Shown: one piece after another, positions 54,743 to 62,761 of the stretch
Layout: each line of letters opens with the position of its first letter
Numbering within the stretch: position 1 is the stretch's first letter
NCBI RefSeq assembly: GCF_002744245.1
Contig: NZ_NKHG01000079.1
Span: forward strand, 1-64,000
Length of the DNA: 64,000 nucleotides
Origin: Bacillus pumilus
GTDB lineage: Bacteria; Bacillota; Bacilli; Bacillales; Bacillaceae
Reading direction: 5' to 3'
Notes under the pieces: generated by a model
The model's database searches: none
What the model saw: the letters and a program-made list of their open reading frames with translations, nothing else
What the model was told of the DNA's origin: nothing
Made by a program: the position numbers and the translations under genes

Positions 54743-56419
54743 ATGACATTGAAGATTCAAACGATTTTTGATCAGGATTGGACGAGTGAATTTCAGCAGC
54801 GGCTAGCAGTAGATGGCCCCTGGGCGAACTGGGAAATGTACCGTTTAGCGACGCAGGTGCAGAAAGTCACAGCGATTGATTCATTCGAGGGCTTACAGGC
54901 TCCTGCGCACCTGCCTGCTTTCACTCCTTTAAAACACCAGCTCGAAGTAGCCAGAAGAGTCGTAGAAGAAATGAACGGAAAAGCCATTTTGGCAGATGAA
55001 GTGGGCCTTGGGAAAACCATGGAAGCAGGACTCATTATGAAAGAATACATGATTCGTGGACTGGCCAAAAAAATTCTCATTCTCGTACCCGCCTCCCTTG
55101 TGTCTCAGTGGGTGCAGGAACTTCGGTCAAAATTTTACATTGATGCTGTTGAACAGAAAAAGAGCTATGTGTGGGAACAGTGTGATGTCGTTGTTTCCTC
55201 AATTGATACTGCAAAAAGACAGCCGCATCGGGACACGATTTTATCGATCGCCTACGATATGGTCATTATTGATGAAGCACACAAACTGAAAAACAATAAA
55301 ACAAAAAACTATGAGTTTGTGAGAAATATGAATAAAAAGTTCTGCCTGCTGCTCACAGCCACGCCTATTCAAAATCGAATAGGAGAAATTTTCAATCTCG
55401 TTTCCCTTCTGAAGCCAGGCCATTTAGGAAACGAACATCAGTTTAAAGATATCTTTGCCAAAAAGGACCTGCAGCTTGAAGACCATGACCGCTTAAAACA
55501 GTTAGTCAATAAAGTGATGATTCGTAACCGCAGGCAAGACACTGGCATCGAATGGTCAAAACGGCATGTGAAGACGATTTCCATTGATTTCTCACCGACA
55601 GAACAGGCATTATATGATGAAATCTGCAAGCTAAAAGAGAACCCATCTTATACAAAACACATGTTTTCAATTATGACCTTGGAACGAGAATGCTGTTCAA
55701 GCCGCGAAGCGGTATATATGACGATAAAAAAAATGCAGGAAGAGGAAAAACACATTCTAGGAGTTTCTGCTATTGCGCAAATCATGGAGAAAATCAACCA
55801 AGTTGAGCAAAATTCAAAGGCGCTGGAAGTCGTCAAACTCATTCAGCAGTTGAATGAGAAGGTCATTATTTTCACTGAATATCGTGCAACACAAATTTAT
55901 TTACAATGGTTTCTTCAGCAAAATGGCATCAGCTCGGTTCCTTTTCGAGGTGGTTTTAAACGAAGTAAAAAAGACTGGATGAAAGATTTATTTAGAGAAC
56001 GGGCGCAAGTGTTAATTGCCACGGAAGCTGGCGGCGAAGGGATCAACCTTCAGTTTTGCAATCAGATCATCAACTACGACCTTCCGTGGAACCCAATGCG
56101 CCTAGAACAGAGAATTGGGCGTATTCACCGCCTCGGTCAAGAGCGTGATGTCCACATTTACAATATGTCAACGAACGGGACAGTCGAGGAACATATTTTA
56201 AAGCTTTTATATGAAAAAATTCAGTTGTTTGAAAACGTCATTGGCGATTTAGATGATATTTTAACTCGGATTGATATCAAAGAGGCCGAAACAGAATTGC
56301 ATCATATTCTCTTCCAGCACGAATCTGATGGAGACATGAAAAAGAAATTAACCCAGTTTGCTTCCTATTTAACAGAAGCACAAACACCGCTTTTAGAAAA
56401 AAGACAGCAAGGCTCATAA
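54743..56419 (+). CDS. yqhH: SNF2/RapA-family helicase YqhH
   Basis: About 558 residues, superfamily 2 ATPase. Motif I DEVGLGKTMEAG, motif II IIDEAHKLKN, motif III LLTATPIQN and motif VI EQRIGRIHRLGQ are intact. It resembles RapA-type remodellers that act on nucleic acid or polymerase complexes. ATG 54743 has AAAGG 6 bases upstream, unlike an in-frame ATG at 54719. It is followed by yqhG after 14 bases. Confidence 0.92.
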   Translation: MTLKIQTIFDQDWTSEFQQRLAVDGPWANWEMYRLATQVQKVTAIDSFEGLQAPAHLPAFTPLKHQLEVARRVVEEMNGKAILADEVGLGKTMEAGLIMKEYMIRGLAKKILILVPASLVSQWVQELRSKFYIDAVEQKKSYVWEQCDVVVSSIDTAKRQPHRDTILSIAYDMVIIDEAHKLKNNKTKNYEFVRNMNKKFCLLLTATPIQNRIGEIFNLVSLLKPGHLGNEHQFKDIFAKKDLQLEDHDRLKQLVNKVMIRNRRQDTGIEWSKRHVKTISIDFSPTEQALYDEICKLKENPSYTKHMFSIMTLERECCSSREAVYMTIKKMQEEEKHILGVSAIAQIMEKINQVEQNSKALEVVKLIQQLNEKVIIFTEYRATQIYLQWFLQQNGISSVPFRGGFKRSKKDWMKDLFRERAQVLIATEAGGEGINLQFCNQIINYDLPWNPMRLEQRIGRIHRLGQERDVHIYNMSTNGTVEEHILKLLYEKIQLFENVIGDLDDILTRIDIKEAETELHHILFQHESDGDMKKKLTQFASYLTEAQTPLLEKRQQGS

Positions 56420-56433
56420 AGGAGAGTTGATCA

Positions 56434-57230
56434 ATGGAGCAGCGTGACATTCACACATTTCTTCTCCGTTTCTTTCAGGCGAATCAATGCGACATAATAG
56501 AGGAAAGTGCAGGACACCTGACAGTACAGCTGACAATAGATATGGATAAATTGATTATGAACCGCCCTTTTTATTGGCACTGGCTCGAAAAAACGGGCGG
56601 AGTACCTGAACCGAGGCAATTGACCTTGATCACCGATCAAAAAAAGCTGGCGACACGGTCGAAGGTGAATGTATCCACTTCGGCTCCCCTCGTTTATTTC
56701 AAATATTCGAGGCTGTGAAACAGCAAGGCCGATTTATCCGGCTCTACGAAAGAGTCAAGCCGCTCACAAACAACCAGATCGCACTAGAGCCATGGCTTGG
56801 TCTCAATGTGAAAATATCCTACCTGGCAGACCGCAAGAAGGATAAGCTGCTATCACTTGGGCTTCATCTGATACGCGGGGAAGTCATCGAACAATTTCAA
56901 GAAAAGCTGGAAACACGTGAGCTGTCGTCTCAAATCCCTGATTATTGTTTTACAATGAGCACAATGATTAAGCCTGAAAGCGGAGTCAAACGGCTCTATG
57001 GCCTGATGGAGCGTTATGCTCATGAGGAGCCGGACGATTGGGCGGTGAAGGCTGTTCAAAAGTGGAAGGAAGACTCGGAACTTTTAAACCAATTTTATGA
57101 AGGGACTTCAGACACATCTGTAGAATATGAAATAGAAAGACAAGCACTCAAAACTTTATACGAACCAAAAATCAGTCTTACGATTGAAAATGGAGGGCTT
57201 TTTTACTTACAACAAAAAAGAGGCGGTTGA
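56434..57230 (+). pseudogene. yqhG: yqhG, frameshifted in an A7 tract
   Basis: The gene reads as MEQRDIHTFLLRFFQAN... to residue 70 (LITDQKK), then must shift to continue AGDTVEGECIHFGSPRLFQ and on to KQQGRFIRLYERV. The break is at a run of seven A (56639-56645); eight A restore one frame of about 265 residues, the normal YqhG length. As given, the first part stops at 56718 and the second part can only start at GTG 56715. Function of YqhG is unknown. Both halves remain well conserved, so a recent indel, transcriptional slippage or a sequencing error are all possible. Confidence 0.85.
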
Positions 57231-57411
57231 CTCATCTGTCTGCCCCTCTCCATGTGACATACAATTTTCGATCAGTCAAGAGCAAAGTTTGTCTGTTTGT
57301 ATTGGGCGGAAACATGACGCAAGCAAACTATGAGTTCTTACCACCTGTGTCTTTCCATTTAATGCGTTAATGCCTGAAATACATGATTCAGTATTTTAGG
57401 AGGGTATTTGC

Positions 57412-57576
57412 ATGGAAAAGAAAACGAACATATTAGACAGTGAATGGGTTCAATTATTAAACGAAGCTCGAAAGGCGGGACTAACAGTCGAGGAAGTCCG
57501 CCATTTTCTCAAATCAAACGAAAAGTCCTCTGAGTCTCCCCCTCTGGTAAGAAGTCATTCTATCAAACCTTTCTGA
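57412..57576 (+). CDS. sinI: SinI, antagonist of SinR
   Basis: 54 residues: MEKKTNILDSEWVQLLNEAR followed by KAGLTVEEVRHFL, the helical pair that binds SinR and breaks the SinR tetramer, freeing matrix genes. AGGAGG lies 9 bases before the ATG. It directly precedes sinR. Spo0A~P drives sinI in B. subtilis; I see no perfect 0A box in the 180 bases upstream. Confidence 0.92.
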   Translation: MEKKTNILDSEWVQLLNEARKAGLTVEEVRHFLKSNEKSSESPPLVRSHSIKPF

Positions 57577-57587
57577 ATGTGCTATAA

Positions 57588-57593
57588 TATCGA
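57588..57593 (+). promoter_or_regulatory. -10 element of a sinR-specific promoter
   Basis: TATAAT lies just after the sinI stop codon and 16 bases before the sinR start. B. subtilis has a constitutive sinR promoter here. The -35 element (CTATCA) is weak. Confidence 0.5.
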
Positions 57594-57609
57594 AAGGAAG
57601 GTGATGACA

Positions 57610-57945
57610 TTGATTGGCCAGCGTATTAAACAATACCGCAATGAAAAAGGCTACTCACTATCAGAACTGGCCGAAAAGGCTGGGGTAGCGAAGTCTTATT
57701 TAAGCTCAATAGAAAGAAACTTGCAAACAAACCCCTCCATTCAATTTCTTGAAAAAATCTCCGCTGTTCTGGACGTCTCGGTTCATACACTGTTAAACGA
57801 AAAAGATGAAACCGAATACGATGGTCAATTAGATAGTGAATGGGAAAAACTAGTTCGAGATGCAATGACATCAGGGGTTTCGAAAAAGCAATTTCGTGAA
57901 TTTTTAGATTATCAAATCTGGAAAAAAAAGCAAGAAGAGGAGTAA
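57610..57945 (+). CDS. sinR: SinR, master repressor of biofilm matrix genes
   Basis: 111 residues. The N-terminal helix-turn-helix (IGQRIKQYRNEKGYSLSELA, AKSYLSSIERNLQTNPSIQ) is almost identical to B. subtilis SinR, and the C-terminal SinI-binding helices (EWEKLVRDAMTSGVSKKQF) are complete. The TTG start at 57610 gives exactly the known 111-residue protein; upstream ATG 57604 is an alternative. It represses tapA-sipW-tasA, which lies beside it and carries two perfect operator palindromes. Confidence 0.96.
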   Translation: MIGQRIKQYRNEKGYSLSELAEKAGVAKSYLSSIERNLQTNPSIQFLEKISAVLDVSVHTLLNEKDETEYDGQLDSEWEKLVRDAMTSGVSKKQFREFLDYQIWKKKQEEE

Positions 57946-57992
57946 AGCGCACGTTTTAGCGCATACTCCTCCAATTGCTATGCAGAACTCGA

Positions 57993-58021
57993 TATCAGTC
58001 TAAAGACTGGCTTTATTTTTT
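57993..58021 (+). terminator. Terminator of sinR
   Basis: ATCAGTC-TAAA-GACTGGC followed by TTTATTTTTT on the plus strand; overlaps the tasA stop region. Confidence 0.65.
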
Positions 58022-58813
58022 ATCTTCGCTGTGTGCTTTTTCGTTTTCTTTCACGTAGCCTTTTTCATCCGTATGCTTTTTTGGATTGATCGTTAAACCA
58101 TTCCACTGAGTCGCTTCGAAGGATAGATCAATTTGAATCGCATCGCCTTGGTATTTATTTTGGATATAGTGACCAGCTTTATCCTTCGTCTGGTCATTGA
58201 CAAATTCAATGATCATTTCCATATTGTCGTAATCAAACGGATTCTTTGGAATGCCGTCATATTCTGGAGCCGTTGTTCCATCAACGGTTGCTACATTAAT
58301 TTTACCACTTTCATGTAAAAACTTCTCATCGATGGCATGACGAAGCTTTTCAAGTGCGGTCTGATCCTGTTTTGACGTTAATTGATGCAAGTCAAGCAGG
58401 TTTGCATGGTCTAAAATAATATTTTTTGGATATCCATTCCCACCTTCGGCTCCAACCGTTAGAACACTCACCTGAAATTGGCTGAGGAATTCTTCAGCAG
58501 TATTCTTGCCGCCATTCTTCGCGGAAGTTCCATCTTTAAACTCACTATAATCAAGACTCATCAGCACTTGATTAATCGCAAGCGATCCCTTATTTTCAAA
58601 ATTAAATTCTTTCTTTATTCGGTCACCTGGTTTTAAGTTCGCAAGGTTGATGGCGCCGGAGTTCTCTTTTGCAGATAAATCCAGCTCTCCTGTAGAGTAG
58701 ACCGCGTTTGCCTTTTCTACATCATTAAACGCAGCCCACGTTCCCCCGCCAATTAAAGCAAGGCCTAATGCTCCTGATAATACACCTAAACGAATCGATT
58801 TTTTCATTGCCAT
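58013..58813 (-). CDS. tasA: Major biofilm amyloid-like fibre protein TasA
   Basis: A 266-residue secreted protein. The signal peptide is residues 1-27 (MAMKKSIRLGVLSGALGLAL...WA), cleaved by SipW, and the mature protein starts AFNDVEKANAVYSTGELDLS as in B. subtilis. It forms the main protein fibres of the matrix. GGAGG lies 8 bases before the ATG. The C-terminus is Lys/Glu-rich (KENEKAHSEDKK). Confidence 0.95.
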   Translation of the reverse strand: MAMKKSIRLGVLSGALGLALIGGGTWAAFNDVEKANAVYSTGELDLSAKENSGAINLANLKPGDRIKKEFNFENKGSLAINQVLMSLDYSEFKDGTSAKNGGKNTAEEFLSQFQVSVLTVGAEGGNGYPKNIILDHANLLDLHQLTSKQDQTALEKLRHAIDEKFLHESGKINVATVDGTTAPEYDGIPKNPFDYDNMEMIIEFVNDQTKDKAGHYIQNKYQGDAIQIDLSFEATQWNGLTINPKKHTDEKGYVKENEKAHSEDKK

Positions 58814-58870
58814 GAATGATCCTCCTAATAAATTGTTTTATTGAAACCTGATTAGGTTACAAACGAAAAA

Positions 58871-59443
58871 TTATGCTTGTTCCTCTGACATATGTAAATC
58901 AGCCGCGTGTTTTCGATGTCTCGCTGCGCCTACAAAATGAAGAGTTGAATAAACGAGCAACATCATGCCTGGTATGATAAGCAGCAAAGCTGTACCAGCC
59001 GAAGTCCCGGCATACGAAAGGAGCTTTCCTGCATAAGGGATGTCCACTCCTGTATACTGAGCAACCACTTGATTCGCTTTTACCAGCGTACCGTCTTGAT
59101 ACATATTGTGGTCTCCTTTGGTCTCAAAGGTTTTATTTGTTCCATTTCCTTTCACCCCAACAATTCGGTGGGTCACATAGGATTGATCTTGCTTCGTTTG
59201 AAAAGTGATAATATCCCCTTTCTTGAGCGTCTCAGGTGAAGTCACATGTTTCACTACAATCAGTGAGCCAGCCGAGAATTCTGGTTCCATTGAGCCAGAT
59301 AATACTTGCTTGAATTGATAACCGAAAATTTGAGGATCGCCGCCTGTTGTTCTTGATGACAACACGACAATAATACATGCAATCATCATCGTGAAAACGA
59401 TACCGTAAAGAATACTACCTGTCATTTTCATCCATTTTTTCAT
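58871..59443 (-). CDS. sipW: Signal peptidase I SipW (ER type)
   Basis: 190 residues, with two membrane helices (about 10-30 and 150-172). Catalytic Ser is in LSGSMEPEFSAGSLI and the second active residue is His (YVTHRIVG), as in archaeal/ER-type peptidases, in place of Lys. It processes TapA and TasA. ATG 59443 has AAAGG upstream and gives the known length; upstream codons lie inside tapA. Confidence 0.95.
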   Translation of the reverse strand: MKKWMKMTGSILYGIVFTMMIACIIVVLSSRTTGGDPQIFGYQFKQVLSGSMEPEFSAGSLIVVKHVTSPETLKKGDIITFQTKQDQSYVTHRIVGVKGNGTNKTFETKGDHNMYQDGTLVKANQVVAQYTGVDIPYAGKLLSYAGTSAGTALLLIIPGMMLLVYSTLHFVGAARHRKHAADLHMSEEQA

Positions 59444-59496
59444 ATCCTTTCTCCCCTTCGCTAACATATTTTTCTCATTCAGGAGGCTAACTCCAT

Positions 59497-60024
59497 TTAG
59501 GTCACATTTTCTTGGCAACGAGAGAGTTGTATATGATGAGACCAAAAGAATGGTTTTTTAGATGCGCCAAATCCTTTAGGATAATAGATTTTAAAGGCAT
59601 AGATTCCGTTCGTTTTTGCTTTATCTGTCGTTACGATTGTCGTTTCTTCTCTTGAAAGCTTTTTTATAAAGCCCTTTTCAAGGATATGGCCGTCTTGTAA
59701 TGGTGTCTGATTGCTTTTTACTTTGTGTAATTCCCACATCCATTCAGAGTGTCTCATAGGTTGTCCCGTATTTTGCAGTGTCATGCTTAGCTTTTGAGGC
59801 GCACAAACTGTTCCTTTGATCATCGTTTGATCTATGAGCTTCAAATGACTTCTATCCCATTTCTTTGGCTGACAATGCTGATCTGTCAGTTCGAAATTTT
59901 CACATGTCTTCATGACAAAGCTTGAATGCTCGACATCATTAAAAGAAGCGTTCGTAGGTGTGATCAGAAGTGAGGTGAAAATCAAACAAATGGCACAAAA
60001 GAGTACAAAGAGCGACTGTTTCAT
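59497..60024 (-). CDS. tapA: TapA, TasA anchoring and assembly protein (short form)
   Basis: About 175 residues. Signal sequence MKQSLFVLFCAICLIFTSLL ends with the SipW-type region TPTNASFNDVEHS. Cysteines in MKTCENF, DQHCQP and GTVCAP match the TapA core. The remembered B. subtilis TapA is about 253 residues, so the C-terminal low-complexity part is missing here. It starts at ATG 60024, with AAGGAG 12 bases upstream. First gene of tapA-sipW-tasA. Confidence 0.9.
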   Translation of the reverse strand: MKQSLFVLFCAICLIFTSLLITPTNASFNDVEHSSFVMKTCENFELTDQHCQPKKWDRSHLKLIDQTMIKGTVCAPQKLSMTLQNTGQPMRHSEWMWELHKVKSNQTPLQDGHILEKGFIKKLSREETTIVTTDKAKTNGIYAFKIYYPKGFGASKKPFFWSHHIQLSRCQENVT

Positions 60025-60052
60025 TGATTCTTTCAACTCCTTGAACAATTGT

Positions 60053-60068
60053 GTTCTTTAAAAAGAAC
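60053..60068. promoter_or_regulatory. SinR operator 1 in the tapA leader
   Basis: GTTCTTTAAAAAGAAC is a perfect 7-2-7 palindrome of the SinR half-site GTTCTYT. It lies between the -10 element and the tapA start. Confidence 0.85.
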
Positions 60069-60078
60069 GATTACGTTC

Positions 60079-60106
60079 AGTATAAGGAAATACCTATAAA
60101 ACCCAA
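60079..60106 (-). promoter_or_regulatory. Promoter of tapA-sipW-tasA
   Basis: The minus strand has TTGGGT, 16 bases, TATACT. It lies between the two SinR operators. Confidence 0.55.
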
Positions 60107-60127
60107 AACGCCAAATTAGTTCATTTT

Positions 60128-60143
60128 GTTCTTAAATAAGAAC
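60128..60143. promoter_or_regulatory. SinR operator 2 upstream of the tapA promoter
   Basis: GTTCTTAAATAAGAAC is a perfect 7-2-7 palindrome, about 75 bases centre to centre from operator 1. Confidence 0.82.
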
Positions 60144-60278
60144 TTTTGCAAGAAATTTCTTCCGTTTTCTCATTCTTTCGCCATATTCGATATTTTTTTC
60201 CATGACATTTGTACTTCTTAAAAATTTACATAAAAGTGTAGGATTTGGTCAGGATAATAATTGGTGAGGTGATGTTAA

Positions 60279-60605
60279 TTGAAATGTGGAAGAATCATGA
60301 TCATGCTCAGTTTACTATTGGGTCCTATGATACAAGACGCCAAACTTGCGAATGCGCAAGTATTCAGTATTGCTGCAGATCAATGGGAGACGAGGGCAGT
60401 CAAAGAAGCAAAGAAAAGATATCCGTTAGCTCATGTTTTATTTAAACAAAAAGTATGGGACCGGCATCGGGAGAAAGAATCTGTAAAACAATATCATATT
60501 ACGTTAAAAGATCACACCAAAGAATTTGGGGTATTTGTCACCATTTCCTATAATCCTTACTCGAACAAGGTCAATAAAGTGATTGTTGTTGAAGAATACA
60601 GCTAA
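60279..60605 (+). CDS. yqzG: Secreted DUF3889 protein YqzG
   Basis: 108 residues. An N-terminal signal-like segment (IMIMLSLLLGPMIQDAKLANA) is followed by a small domain with QWETRAVKEAKKRYP and FGVFVTISYNPYS, as in DUF3889/YqzG. The start is TTG with GAGGTGATG upstream. Divergent from tapA. Function unknown. Confidence 0.88.
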   Translation: MKCGRIMIMLSLLLGPMIQDAKLANAQVFSIAADQWETRAVKEAKKRYPLAHVLFKQKVWDRHREKESVKQYHITLKDHTKEFGVFVTISYNPYSNKVNKVIVVEEYS

Positions 60606-60612
60606 ATGGCAT

Positions 60613-60639
60613 AAAAAAACCGCCTGTTGGCGGCTTTTT
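60613..60639. terminator. Terminator between yqzG and yqzE
   Basis: AAAACCGCC-TGTT-GGCGGCTTTTT; usable in both directions. Confidence 0.78.
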
Positions 60640-60832
60640 ACTTTTGTCGATGTCGATGACGTTTTTTTAGCATCATTGAAAAACCAAACGGTAGAACACC
60701 AAATAAACGCTGTGAAAATGGCAGTTTTGTCTCCATTTTTTCTTGTTTATGCTCCTTCCGTTCGTCACGTGGTGTATTCATATATTTAATGATTTCCTGC
60801 GTCATATATTTTACATAGTCATTTGTTTTCAA
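60638..60832 (-). CDS. yqzE: Small protein YqzE
   Basis: 64 residues beginning [18 protein letters not shown], with a charged middle and a basic tail (KKRHRHRQK). It matches the YqzE family that follows comG. Possibly peripheral at the membrane. Function unknown. Confidence 0.85.
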   Translation of the reverse strand: MKTNDYVKYMTQEIIKYMNTPRDERKEHKQEKMETKLPFSQRLFGVLPFGFSMMLKKRHRHRQK

Positions 60833-60892
60833 CGAACACTCACCTCTTCTTCCTTAAAGTGTTACCAAGAAGAACATGATTTTATACACTGG

Positions 60893-61279
60893 CTACTCGG
60901 GAAATGTCCATTTGATGATTTCACCTGTCTTCCAATCCATCACCAGCTCCCGCTCGTCAGCTAAGCCATCCTTTGTTTTCACCTTAATTAGAATACGGAC
61001 AAGCTTTTTCTTTTGATCGCAGCCGAGCTGTTTCAGTGTCACACGGCCTTCTTCGCTGTCAACATGGAGGTCTTTCTGCTGATCACAAATACGATTTAAT
61101 TTGCTGGCAGCTTCACTTATACCAATTCGAAATAGCTGCTGTTTTTTATAAAAAGAAATCGTAAGCTCTGTCCTTTTTAATTCTTTTTGAAACCCAATTG
61201 TCATTGAGCCTAGGATTAACAGAAATAAAAGAATTATAGCAAGAACGTGCGGATAGATAAACCCTTTTTCACTTTTCAC
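60893..61279 (-). CDS. comGG: Competence pseudopilin-associated protein ComGG
   Basis: 128 residues with an N-terminal hydrophobic helix (YPHVLAIILLFLLILGSM). Last gene of the comG operon; the ATG overlaps the comGF stop codon by 4 bases. ComGG is needed for the competence pseudopilus that brings DNA through the wall. Confidence 0.9.
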   Translation of the reverse strand: MKSEKGFIYPHVLAIILLFLLILGSMTIGFQKELKRTELTISFYKKQQLFRIGISEAASKLNRICDQQKDLHVDSEEGRVTLKQLGCDQKKKLVRILIKVKTKDGLADERELVMDWKTGEIIKWTFPE

Positions 61280-61803
61280 GTTTTAGGAACCACTCCTTTA
61301 TATGTGAAAAAAACGGCTTCATATACCTTACCAGATACATCTGTGACTTCGAGAATTGTTGCTTGCTGATTTGTTCTTACACGAAATTGTTTCACCTTTT
61401 GCATTAAAGGAAGATGCCCTGCCTGATCCACTCGTTTCCGCAGTATTTCTTGATATGGCTCAATTGTCACCACTCGTCCTTTGTCGGAAATATACTCTAA
61501 CGCTTTTCCTTTTTTCACAGCTCTAACAGCCACTGCACGATTTAATTCCTCCTCTAATTGCAATACCGTTTGCTTCCATTCCATATGTGAAAATTGGTTT
61601 ATTTCTTCAAATGGATGGGCTTTCACAGCAACAGAAAAGATCAAAACACAGCCAAAACAAAGGATGAGATATAACTGCATTTGCCACAACGCTTGAACAA
61701 GTGTAAAACCCTGTTCATTGCTTAAAATGACGAAAGCAAATGGTCTTCTTTTTTTGTACTTTGTACGATACACATCCCTTCCGTTTACGCCAATTGAGTT
61801 CAT
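61276..61803 (-). CDS. comGF: Competence minor pseudopilin ComGF (start uncertain)
   Basis: Up to 175 residues. A type IV pilin-like N-terminal motif lies at residues 30-44 (EQGFTLVQALWQMQ), with cleavage expected between Gly32 and Phe33, then a hydrophobic helix. From the ATG at 61803 (GAGGT 5 bases upstream) the leader would be 32 residues and the gene would overlap comGE by 89 bases, both unusual. A short leader would need a start near VILSNEQG, where no ATG, GTG or TTG exists. Confidence 0.82.
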   Translation of the reverse strand: MNSIGVNGRDVYRTKYKKRRPFAFVILSNEQGFTLVQALWQMQLYLILCFGCVLIFSVAVKAHPFEEINQFSHMEWKQTVLQLEEELNRAVAVRAVKKGKALEYISDKGRVVTIEPYQEILRKRVDQAGHLPLMQKVKQFRVRTNQQATILEVTDVSGKVYEAVFFTYKGVVPKT

Positions 61804-62029
61804 ATGTGACCTCGCCTCGTTTCTTATTGACGGATTGCTTTTTCCCTTCTATGAAAGCTTCGTTCATATGTTCATGTAAGACTTGGTAAGCTTCAAGTTT
61901 TGCTCTTAATTCTTTTTTTCCCATTATTAGTTTTTCATAGGTTGGCATGAGCACAAGAGCTGCAAATAGGAAGATATGGCTTGCGAAAAGCATCTCAATC
62001 GTACTAAATCCTTTACTGTTTCTGAACAT
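61715..62029 (-). CDS. comGE: Competence minor pseudopilin ComGE
   Basis: 104 residues. Prepilin start MFRNSKGFSTIEML with cleavage expected after Gly7, then a hydrophobic helix FASHIFLFAALVL. Overlaps comGD by 17 bases. Confidence 0.9.
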   Translation of the reverse strand: MFRNSKGFSTIEMLFASHIFLFAALVLMPTYEKLIMGKKELRAKLEAYQVLHEHMNEAFIEGKKQSVNKKRGEVTYELNWRKRKGCVSYKVQKKKTICFRHFKQ

Positions 62030-62459
62030 TGATCCGACCGCTCCCTAAATAGATCGTGAGTTTATATGTTTGACTACCAAATTGCACAATAAGAGACCCA
62101 CCACTGCTCGGATGTCCGTTTACATTAAAATGGATGCCCTGTGAAAATGTAGAATGCTTGATAATGCCTTTTTTGTACTGATTAGAAGCAATCACCTTGT
62201 CACCATTTTGATCGATTACTTGATAGGATACATGTTGCGGATGAATCTCAACCTTCACTCGGGTTTTTTTGATAAATGCAGTATAAGAAGCAAATTGTAG
62301 ATCCTGTTTGATGATGTTCATTTGTTTTTTTGCTTCAGCACTTTCTAAAATGTTTGGAACTTTTCCTCCTACAATCGATAAAAGGATAGATAAAACAAGT
62401 AAGATCATGAGCTGCTCAATGAGCGTAAATCCCTTCTCATGTGTCATCAATTTATTCAT
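62013..62459 (-). CDS. comGD: Competence minor pseudopilin ComGD
   Basis: 148 residues. Prepilin start MNKLMTHEKGFTLIEQLMIL with the Gly-Phe cleavage site and Glu5 of the mature form. Overlaps comGC by 8 bases. Confidence 0.93.
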   Translation of the reverse strand: MNKLMTHEKGFTLIEQLMILLVLSILLSIVGGKVPNILESAEAKKQMNIIKQDLQFASYTAFIKKTRVKVEIHPQHVSYQVIDQNGDKVIASNQYKKGIIKHSTFSQGIHFNVNGHPSSGGSLIVQFGSQTYKLTIYLGSGRINVQKQ

Positions 62460-62745
62460 GCTTCACATCGCCGTTTTGAATGACAATAGCTTTCCCATTA
62501 GGACAAGCTAACCCCTTTTTCACATAGCCTTCTTTTTCTAATTCAGCTAAAGATGGCGTCTTGCCGTCATGCTCTAATTCATATGCCATCACCTGTGTAC
62601 TCACCATTGATTTCAGCCCTTCACAGCCCTTTGCTTGAATGCTTTGGTGATGACGTGTGATATTCGGAATGGTAATCAATAAAAGAATTGAAATCACGAG
62701 CATGACAATTAACATTTCTAACAGCGTAAACCCTTTATCATTCAT
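62452..62745 (-). CDS. comGC: Competence major pseudopilin ComGC
   Basis: 97 residues. MNDKGFTLLEMLIVMLVISI is a classical prepilin N-terminus processed by ComC; two cysteines (CEGLKS, ACPNGK) can form the internal disulfide. It is the main subunit of the DNA-uptake pseudopilus. Confidence 0.95.
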   Translation of the reverse strand: MNDKGFTLLEMLIVMLVISILLLITIPNITRHHQSIQAKGCEGLKSMVSTQVMAYELEHDGKTPSLAELEKEGYVKKGLACPNGKAIVIQNGDVKHE

Positions 62746-62761
62746 CCATCTGTCCTCCTTC

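Noticed and set aside
57231-57411. 0A box upstream of sinI
   Set aside because: Only weak partial matches to TGTCGAA are present, despite the known Spo0A control in B. subtilis.
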